Of a DNA stretch of 64,000 nucleotides, positions 57,227-64,000 are shown piece after piece. Under the pieces are notes generated by a model that saw only the letters and a list, made by a program, of their open reading frames with translations, had not been told where the DNA came from and made no database searches. Source of the DNA: Gordonia effusa NBRC 100432 (GTDB lineage Bacteria > Actinomycetota > Actinomycetes > Mycobacteriales > Mycobacteriaceae); the NCBI RefSeq assembly GCF_000241305.1, contig NZ_BAEH01000091.1:1-64000 (forward strand). The letters run 5' to 3'. The translations under genes were made by a program, and so were the position numbers. Numbering within the stretch: position 1 is the stretch's first letter; every line of letters starts with the position of its first letter.

Positions 57227-60200
57227 ATGACAACGGCAGATCAGTCAGCCGGTCCCATCGACAGCGCCTCGACGGTTCTTCCGCTCACCGCTGCCCAGCG
57301 CGGTATGTGGTTCGCTGAAACCCTGTCCGCCGACTACTCGGTCAACATCGCGCAGTACCTCGACATCCGATACGCGCCCGGCGAACTGGATCACGACCTG
57401 TTCGCGCGGTGCAATGAGGAAGCGGGCAAAGCTGCCGAATCTCCGTATCTGCGCATCGTCGAGAACGACGGCGTTCCGGGCCAGGTCGTCGACGTCGAAT
57501 ACGACCAGCATGTCGACATCATCGACATGCGGTCCCACGCCGACCCGGTCGCGGCCGCCTTGAAGTGGATGCGCGCGGAATATAAGCGGCCGGTGGATCT
57601 TCTCAACGACCAGCTCGTTGTTTGTGCACTCCTCCGCGTCGCCGATGACCGCACCTTCTGGTACACCCGCGGTCACCACATCATCATCGACGGCTTCGCC
57701 GCACTCACACTGACCCGAATGACCGCCGACCGCTACAACGCGGCCAAGCGCGGCATCGAATTGGTGGAGAAGCCCGCGGCGAATATGGCCGAGATCGTCG
57801 CCGACGAAAAGAAGTACCTGGAGAGCACGCGCCGCGTTTCCGACCGCGAGTACTGGCAGGAACGCGTACGCGGCATGCCCGAGCGGGTCACGCTGTCGAA
57901 GGTTGCCGGGATCGCACCTGTTTCGCCCGACAATGTCGTCGCCGGCAGTGTGCTCGACGCCGATCTCCAACGGCGAATCGAGCAGCTTGCCGCAGATGCG
58001 CAGTCGTCGCTCGCGGTGATTCTCACCGCCGCTTTCAGTGCGTTTCTCGGTCGGATGGCAGGCACCGACGACGTGGTGCTCAGTTTGCCGGTAACCGGTC
58101 GCTCAACGGCGAAGATCAAACGCGCCGGCGGCATGTTGTCCAATCTCCTGCCGGTACGCGTCACCGACTTGGCCGGGCGGACCGGGCGCGACCTCATCTC
58201 GGCTACCCAGTTGGAATTGACCGGCGCGTTGCGGCACCAGCGTTATCGCTCCGACGACATTCGGCGCGACGCCGGATTCGACGGTGGCTCTTACGCTTTC
58301 GGCCCGTCGATCAACATGGTGTTTTTCGACGAGCCGGTCGCGATCGACGGTGCCGAGGTCGACTATCGCATCCTCGCTTCGGGCATCCTGGAAGACTTGC
58401 TGATCAACCTCTACCAGGCGAGCCCCGGAGCGCCGCTGGTCGTGGATTTACATGGAAATCCCAATCTCTACACGCCGGGTGAACTACAAACCCACCACCG
58501 GCGTTTCATCGCCTTCGTCGAGCGGTTCGTCGCCGATCCCGACGCCGCGGTGCGCGACATTGACCTGTTCCTCGACGGCGAACGCCACACCGTCGAGAAA
58601 TTCTCCGTCGGGGAGCCGCCCGCGGTGAGTCGTGTCGCGCCCGCGACGGTGGTCGGCGCGGTTACCGCCGAGGTCGCAGCGCACCCCGATCGGGTCATGG
58701 TCACCGAGGCTGGACGCCACTGGACCTTCGGCCAATTCGACCTGCTGGCAAAGGATTTCGCTCAGCGACTCGTGGACGACGGGGTAGCGCCGGGTGACCG
58801 TGTCGTCATCGCACTCGACCGAGGGATCGCGCAGATGGTCGCCATCTACGGAACCCTCTACGCCGGTGCGGTTTATGTTCCGCTCGATCCGGCCGCTCCG
58901 CAGGTGCGCCAGCGTGCTGTCATAGATACCGTGTCACCGCGCCTGGTCGTCGACGCCGACTATGTCGCGGGGCAGACGTTCGATCCCGCGATGGCCTCGG
59001 GTTCCTTTGTGCCGCAGCGAGTTTCCCCGGCGATGCCGGCCTACGTGCTGTTCACGTCGGGTTCTACCGGAACGCCCAAGGGAGTGCAGGTTTCCCACGC
59101 GGCACTGACCGCGTTCCTGCGCTGGCATCTGGCGACCTTCCCGATGGAATCATCCGATGTGATGCTGCAAAAGGCGCCGTTCATCTTCGATGCGTCGGTC
59201 CCGGAAATATTCGGCGGAGCCATCGCCGGCTGCCGCACGGTGCTGGTGCGTCCCGGGGGGCATGCCGATCCGGCCTATCTCGCCGATTTGATTGCGGCAG
59301 AGCACGTTACGTTCGTCCAGTTCGTTCCGTCGTTGCTCGATGCCTTCTTCGATGTCGCCGATGCCGAACAGTTGGCCCGGCTCGATTCGCTGCGCTATCT
59401 GATACTCGGCGGAGAGGCGTTCGACGCCAAACTCGCCGCGCGCGCGACTGCGGCGCTTCCCGGCACCGTGGTGGTCAACGCCTATGGGCCGACCGAGGCC
59501 ACGGTGGACATCACCGCCCATCGAGTCGCAGACCATCACGGCGCGACAGTGCCGATCGGACGGCCGGTCAATAACGCGGTCGCGCGAGTGCTCGACGCCC
59601 AACTGATGCCGGTACCGGTCGGCGTCGCTGGCGAATTGTATGTCAGCGGAGTGCAATTGGCCGACGGCTATTACGGTCAATGCGCGCTGACCGCGGAACG
59701 ATTCGTCGCCGATCCCACCGCTACCGGGCGTCGGCTGTATCGCACTGGGGACCGGGCCAGGTGGAATGCCGACGGAACTCTGGAATACCTTGGGCGCGAA
59801 GACTTTCAGGTGAAGATTCGCGGTCAGCGAGTCGAACTGGGCGAGATCGAAGCGGTATTGCGTGCCCACTCGTCGGTGGATTTCGCGGTTGCGGTGGTTC
59901 GAACCGACGGTGCAAACCAGGTGCTGGTCGGATATGTCAAAGGCCTGCGCACCGCACCCGAATTGTCCGGTGATGAGCTGCGAAGTTGGAGCGCGCAACA
60001 TTTGCCCTCGCATATGGTGCCCTCGACGATTGTGGTCCTCGCCGAGATGCCGGTGACACCATCGGGAAAGCTGGACCGCGCGGCGTTGCCGAAGCCGGAG
60101 CTGACCGAAGCGGAGTACGAGTTCGTCGCACCTGCGTCCGATATCGAGCTCGCGTTGGCCGCACTGCTCTCCGAGCTCCTTGGCGTCGAGCGCATCGGTA

Positions 60201-63200
60201 TGCGCGACAATCTGTTCGCGCTCGGCGCCGACTCGCTGGTGGCCGCGCGGTTAGCGTCGCGGCTGCGATCGAGTGAGAATATCAATCTACCGTTGACCGC
60301 GGTCTTCGCGAGTCGCGATATCGGCGAATTGGCTCGCGCCGCGGCGGCGGCCGGAGCGGCGACCGATCGAATTCCGCTCGGGCCCATGCGCCGTGGTGAT
60401 TCGATCCCGTTGTCCTACCCGCAGACGCGGCTCTGGTTCATCAATCGGATGGACCCGACGTCATCGACCTACAATATGCCCGGCGCGGTTCGTCTTGGCC
60501 CCGACACCGATTCGGCCGCGATGAGTGCGGCGGTCGCTGATCTGTTGGCCCGGCACGAATCATTGCGTACGCGTTTTCCGTCTGTCGGTGGCGAGCCGGT
60601 GCAGGAGATTCTCGACGTCGACGAACTTGACGCACAGGCGGCGTTGCGCGTGGTCACCGTCGCCGAGGACGAATTGGCGGCGGCGGTTGACGCCGAGGCG
60701 AAATTGGGCTTCGACCTCATCGGGCATACACCGATGCGGAGCACCCTGTTCATCGTGACGAATGACAGTGGGGTGCAGGTGGATTCGGTGCTGATGGTGG
60801 TCTTGCATCATATCGCCGGCGACGGTGCCTCATTGCGACCGCTGATCACCGATTTGCTGACGGCCTACGCGGCGCGGCGCAATTCGCTTGCGCCCGACTG
60901 GGATCCGCTGCCCATTCAGTATGCCGACTTTGCCATCTGGCAACGGGAGATGCTCGGTGCCGCCGATGATCCAACATCGCGGCTGGGCGCGGAAACCTCC
61001 TTCTGGGAACGCGAATTGGCTGGTATGCCAGATGTTCTGGCGTTGCCGACCGATCGACCGCGCCCACGTGTTCCGTCCGGTGTCGGTGCCTACCTCGACA
61101 CCGAACTGCCGACGGATCTGGTGCCCCAGATCCGTGAATTGGCCGCGCGCCTCGGAGTGACAACCTTTACGGTTTTGCACGCCGCGCTGTCACTCGTACT
61201 CAGCCGGCTCGCCGACACTGACGACGTCGCCATCGGGACCGCCGTTGCCGGCCGCGACGAGCCCGAGACGGCGGATCTTGTTGGCATGTTTGTCAATACG
61301 GTGATCCTGCGTAGCGGCGTGACACCGTCGGCGACGGTTGCCGAAGTTATTGCCGATGCCCACCGCATCCGCACTCGCGCCCTCGAACACGCGAATGTGC
61401 CATTCGAGCAGGTCGTCGATGCCGTTGCTCCCTATCGGTCGCGGTCGCATAGCCCGCTGTTCCAAGTGGCACTGATCCTGCAACGGGACAGTATTTCCGC
61501 ACTGACCAGCGCCGGGGATGCGATCGCCTGGCTCGACGCTCGCCCCGATGCGGCGAAGATGGATTTGGAGATCGCGGCAACCGAAATAGTCGGTGGCGGC
61601 AAAGACGCTCTGGCAGTGCAATTCTGCTATGCGACTGACCTTTTCGACCACGCCAGTATCGCCGAGATCGCCGGCCAACTGACCCGGATGCTCACTGAGA
61701 TGGTGACCGACCCGGAGCAGATCGCGAGCCGCATCGACATCGTCGACGGCGCGGAGATCGCCCGCCTGACCGCTGCCCCGGAGTCCGTCGCTTCGGCCGA
61801 GACGGTGCGCGGACTCATCGCTGTTGGCGAGGCGGCCGCCGATCCGAAGGCGCCGGCGATTATGGGCAATGGATCGATGACTCACGAGCTATTCGCGGCT
61901 CGCACGAATCAGCTTGCGCGCGAGCTCATTTCCCGGGGGATCGGCGCCGACGACGTGGTCGCGATCAGCATTCCGCGTTCCCATCACTCGGTTGTCGCGA
62001 TGGTGGCGGTCGCCAAAGCGGGCGCCGCATTCGTGATGATCGATCCACGCCACCCCGCCGATCGTCGTGCCGAGTTGATCGCCGAAGGCGGTGCGGTGCT
62101 CGGCCTTACCGTCACCGAGGTGACCGAACCGGCTCGCGCGCTCACCTGGCTGGTTCTCGATGACGCCAATGACGAACTTCAGCTCGCGGGACATAGTGGC
62201 CGAGCTATCGCCGACGATGAACTCGTCCGCCCGCTACATCCGGACGATATGGCCTACATCCTGTTCACCTCGGGTTCGACGGGTAAGCCGAAGGCGGCGG
62301 TAGTCAACAACCGCGCGATTAGCCACCTCGCGGCCAACTCGGTGGCGAAGTGGGGCTTGGATACCTCCTCGCGCATGTTGCACGTCGGTGCGCCCAGTTT
62401 CGACGGTGCGATGGGCGAACTATGGCCGGCGATGTTCGCGGGCAGTGCCATCGTGGTCGCGGACTTCGACAGCTACGCGGGGGAGAATCTGGAACGGGTC
62501 ATCGCCACGCACGGGGCCACGCACGCATGTATGACGCCGGCGGTGGTCGCCACCCTCAATCCGTTGAACATCCCGACCTTCTGCGATGTGGCGTGTGGCG
62601 GCGAAGCACTGCCACCGGAATTGGTGCATCGATGGGTCGAGCTCGGTGACCGTCGCATCTATAACATCTACGGCCCAACCGAAGTCGCGGTGTGGGCGAC
62701 CTGTGGTGGCCCGTTCGAGATGACCGACGACGTCACCATCGGTACCGCGGGCCGAGGGGTCGGGGCGCTGGTCCTCGACCGCGGCTTGCGTCCGGTACCG
62801 ATCGGGGTAACCGGCGAGCTATATCTGACCGGCGATCAGGTGGGACTCGGCTACTTCAGGCGGCACGACCTGACCGCGGGCCGATTCGTCGCCCACCCGT
62901 TCGCCGTCGGGCAGCGAATGTATCGCACCGGAGACCGGGTAACCCGACGTGCCGATGGCAGCTTCGACTACCACGGCCGCAACGACTTCCAGTTGAAGAT
63001 CCGCGGCCAGCGCATCGAGCCGGGTGAACTCGACGGCGCGCTGATGAAACATCCGGATGTCACGAACGCCGTCAGTGTCGGCGTGCCCGGACCCGCCGGG
63101 GACAAAGTTCTGGCGTCGTATGTGACGCTGGTGCCCGGCGCGATCGTGAACAGCACCGACCTCATTGAGTACGTCGCCACTCATCTGCCCGAATTCCTGG

Positions 63201-64000
63201 TGCCGCGCGCCATCAAGATCGTCGACGAATTCGCGCGGACACCGATCGGCAAGATCGACCGAAAACAGCTGCCGTCCATCGACTTCACGTCGACCGACGC
63301 CTTCGTCGCGCCGCGTACTCAGCTGGAGACCGTGGTGGCCGACATCTTCGCTCAAGTGCTCGGGGTGGACACGGTCAGCGTCAACGACAGTTTCTTCGAC
63401 CTCGGCGGTAATTCGCTGTCGGCGACCAAGGTCACCGCCCGCGTCGCCGCCGCGGTTGACCGGGAAGTTCCGGTCGCCGCGTTGTTCGAAACCGAGACTG
63501 TTGCGCGAGTCGCCGAGTATGTTTCCGGGCTGATGGCCGGGCACCCGTCGGTGCCGCTTGGGCCGCGACCGCGCGCCGAGGTGGTGCCGTTGGCCGACGT
63601 GCAACGCGGTATGTGGTTGCTCAATCGGGCCGATCCCGCATCGCCCGCGTACAACGTCGCGCTGGCATTGCGATTGACCGGTGATCTACGGGTGGACGCG
63701 CTAGCCGAAGCGGTGAGTGATCTCGTTCGGCGCCACGAGACGCTGCGCACGAGTTATCCGATGATCAACGGCGAGCCGGTCCAGGTGATCAGTCCCGCCG
63801 ACGTCGTGCTGGCCGACCTCGATGTCACGCCCAAATCGGTCGACGGTGATGTGAGTGCGGCGATCATGGCAGTCACCGGCCGGGGCTTCGACATCACCGA
63901 GGCGGCGCCGGTCCGGCTGGCGTTGCTTGAGGTCGCCGCCGATGACTACGTCCTGGTTTTCGTCGTCCATCACATCAGCGCGGATGGCGCGTCGATGGCC
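57227..64000 (+). CDS. Non-ribosomal peptide synthetase (C-A-T-C-A-T-C..., 3' end beyond window)
   Basis: 2258 codons without a stop; ATG at 57227 with GGAAGGG upstream. Domains by motif: condensation with HHIIIDG (about residue 150); adenylation with [14 protein letters not shown] (~606) and [10 protein letters not shown]; carrier LGADSL with phosphopantetheine Ser1003; condensation HHIAGDG (~1194); adenylation [14 protein letters not shown] (~1676) and [10 protein letters not shown]; carrier DLGGNSL with Ser2063; third condensation begun, HHISADG (~2248). Starting with a C domain suggests an acyl (lipo-) starter or a preceding synthetase in trans. No epimerisation domain is seen so far. The divergent ABC exporter may carry the product. 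Confidence 0.96.
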   Translation, partial: MTTADQSAGPIDSASTVLPLTAAQRGMWFAETLSADYSVNIAQYLDIRYAPGELDHDLFARCNEEAGKAAESPYLRIVENDGVPGQVVDVEYDQHVDIIDMRSHADPVAAALKWMRAEYKRPVDLLNDQLVVCALLRVADDRTFWYTRGHHIIIDGFAALTLTRMTADRYNAAKRGIELVEKPAANMAEIVADEKKYLESTRRVSDREYWQERVRGMPERVTLSKVAGIAPVSPDNVVAGSVLDADLQRRIEQLAADAQSSLAVILTAAFSAFLGRMAGTDDVVLSLPVTGRSTAKIKRAGGMLSNLLPVRVTDLAGRTGRDLISATQLELTGALRHQRYRSDDIRRDAGFDGGSYAFGPSINMVFFDEPVAIDGAEVDYRILASGILEDLLINLYQASPGAPLVVDLHGNPNLYTPGELQTHHRRFIAFVERFVADPDAAVRDIDLFLDGERHTVEKFSVGEPPAVSRVAPATVVGAVTAEVAAHPDRVMVTEAGRHWTFGQFDLLAKDFAQRLVDDGVAPGDRVVIALDRGIAQMVAIYGTLYAGAVYVPLDPAAPQVRQRAVIDTVSPRLVVDADYVAGQTFDPAMASGSFVPQRVSPAMPAYVLFTSGSTGTPKGVQVSHAALTAFLRWHLATFPMESSDVMLQKAPFIFDASVPEIFGGAIAGCRTVLVRPGGHADPAYLADLIAAEHVTFVQFVPSLLDAFFDVADAEQLARLDSLRYLILGGEAFDAKLAARATAALPGTVVVNAYGPTEATVDITAHRVADHHGATVPIGRPVNNAVARVLDAQLMPVPVGVAGELYVSGVQLADGYYGQCALTAERFVADPTATGRRLYRTGDRARWNADGTLEYLGREDFQVKIRGQRVELGEIEAVLRAHSSVDFAVAVVRTDGANQVLVGYVKGLRTAPELSGDELRSWSAQHLPSHMVPSTIVVLAEMPVTPSGKLDRAALPKPELTEAEYEFVAPASDIELALAALLSELLGVERIGMRDNLFALGADSLVAARLASRLRSSENINLPLTAVFASRDIGELARAAAAAGAATDRIPLGPMRRGDSIPLSYPQTRLWFINRMDPTSSTYNMPGAVRLGPDTDSAAMSAAVADLLARHESLRTRFPSVGGEPVQEILDVDELDAQAALRVVTVAEDELAAAVDAEAKLGFDLIGHTPMRSTLFIVTNDSGVQVDSVLMVVLHHIAGDGASLRPLITDLLTAYAARRNSLAPDWDPLPIQYADFAIWQREMLGAADDPTSRLGAETSFWERELAGMPDVLALPTDRPRPRVPSGVGAYLDTELPTDLVPQIRELAARLGVTTFTVLHAALSLVLSRLADTDDVAIGTAVAGRDEPETADLVGMFVNTVILRSGVTPSATVAEVIADAHRIRTRALEHANVPFEQVVDAVAPYRSRSHSPLFQVALILQRDSISALTSAGDAIAWLDARPDAAKMDLEIAATEIVGGGKDALAVQFCYATDLFDHASIAEIAGQLTRMLTEMVTDPEQIASRIDIVDGAEIARLTAAPESVASAETVRGLIAVGEAAADPKAPAIMGNGSMTHELFAARTNQLARELISRGIGADDVVAISIPRSHHSVVAMVAVAKAGAAFVMIDPRHPADRRAELIAEGGAVLGLTVTEVTEPARALTWLVLDDANDELQLAGHSGRAIADDELVRPLHPDDMAYILFTSGSTGKPKAAVVNNRAISHLAANSVAKWGLDTSSRMLHVGAPSFDGAMGELWPAMFAGSAIVVADFDSYAGENLERVIATHGATHACMTPAVVATLNPLNIPTFCDVACGGEALPPELVHRWVELGDRRIYNIYGPTEVAVWATCGGPFEMTDDVTIGTAGRGVGALVLDRGLRPVPIGVTGELYLTGDQVGLGYFRRHDLTAGRFVAHPFAVGQRMYRTGDRVTRRADGSFDYHGRNDFQLKIRGQRIEPGELDGALMKHPDVTNAVSVGVPGPAGDKVLASYVTLVPGAIVNSTDLIEYVATHLPEFLVPRAIKIVDEFARTPIGKIDRKQLPSIDFTSTDAFVAPRTQLETVVADIFAQVLGVDTVSVNDSFFDLGGNSLSATKVTARVAAAVDREVPVAALFETETVARVAEYVSGLMAGHPSVPLGPRPRAEVVPLADVQRGMWLLNRADPASPAYNVALALRLTGDLRVDALAEAVSDLVRRHETLRTSYPMINGEPVQVISPADVVLADLDVTPKSVDGDVSAAIMAVTGRGFDITEAAPVRLALLEVAADDYVLVFVVHHISADGASMA

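Overview
This is high-GC actinobacterial DNA from a mycolic-acid-containing lineage. I infer Gordonia or a close relative in the Mycobacteriales. The evidence is the str and S10 ribosomal operons flanking a mycofactocin locus (an arrangement known from mycobacteria), an antigen-85-like esterase, KstR-type operator boxes, Mce-associated membrane proteins, a KshB-like reductase, an MpaB/DUF2236 protein and many GTG starts. I see no tRNA, rRNA, CRISPR array, transposase or phage gene.

Layout. 1-6620: metabolic and regulatory genes (an aldehyde dehydrogenase cut by the left edge, AraC regulator, VOC protein, a GAF/AAA/Fis regulator, CynX-type MFS exporter, divergent FadR-type regulator, exonuclease III). 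7242-11597: the str operon rpsL-rpsG-fusA-tuf, with a good promoter and a strong terminator. 12052-16675: a SHOCT membrane protein, Ag85-like esterase, EamA transporter, CGNR zinc-finger protein and an alpha/beta hydrolase. 16876-21779: a DUF2236 oxygenase divergent from menC, then a P450-TetR-SDR operon; both promoter regions carry a TTTGGAACA-type inverted repeat. 22018-24279: four overlapping Mce-associated membrane protein genes behind a KstR box. 24395-27808: ferredoxin reductase, DNA alkylation repair protein, a hairpin-bracketed AbiEi/DUF559-like gene, DoxX.

27826-40830 is the biological centre: kshB behind a KstR-like box, mftR, the 31-residue mycofactocin precursor gene mftA, mftB, mftC, mftD, a mycofactocin-type SDR behind another KstR box, a reversed CaiB-type CoA-transferase gene that interrupts the set, then mftE, mftF, mftG, an FAD-linked oxidase and a PPOX protein. 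Together they suggest redox cofactor biosynthesis wired to sterol catabolism. 40865-45569: a secreted lipase, a secreted protein of unknown function, a DUF4442 hotdog protein and a DUF4173-type membrane protein. 46109-51430: the S10 operon rpsJ to rpsQ, closed by a terminator. 51648-53506: PPOX protein, pentapeptide-repeat protein, GNAT protein, panD. 53621-56843: a Drr-type ABC exporter divergent from a large NRPS gene (57227 to the right edge, C-A-T-C-A-T-C so far).

The intergenic DNA is unusually rich in long palindromes, several sharing an AGGGCA...TGCCCT core, and in a 43-44 bp GGTCGAG repeat. Two 69-bp copies of one palindrome bracket the gene at 26432-27400, whose stop codon lies inside the downstream copy. 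These elements are the most likely undescribed material here. All assignments come from reading the sequence, without database searches.
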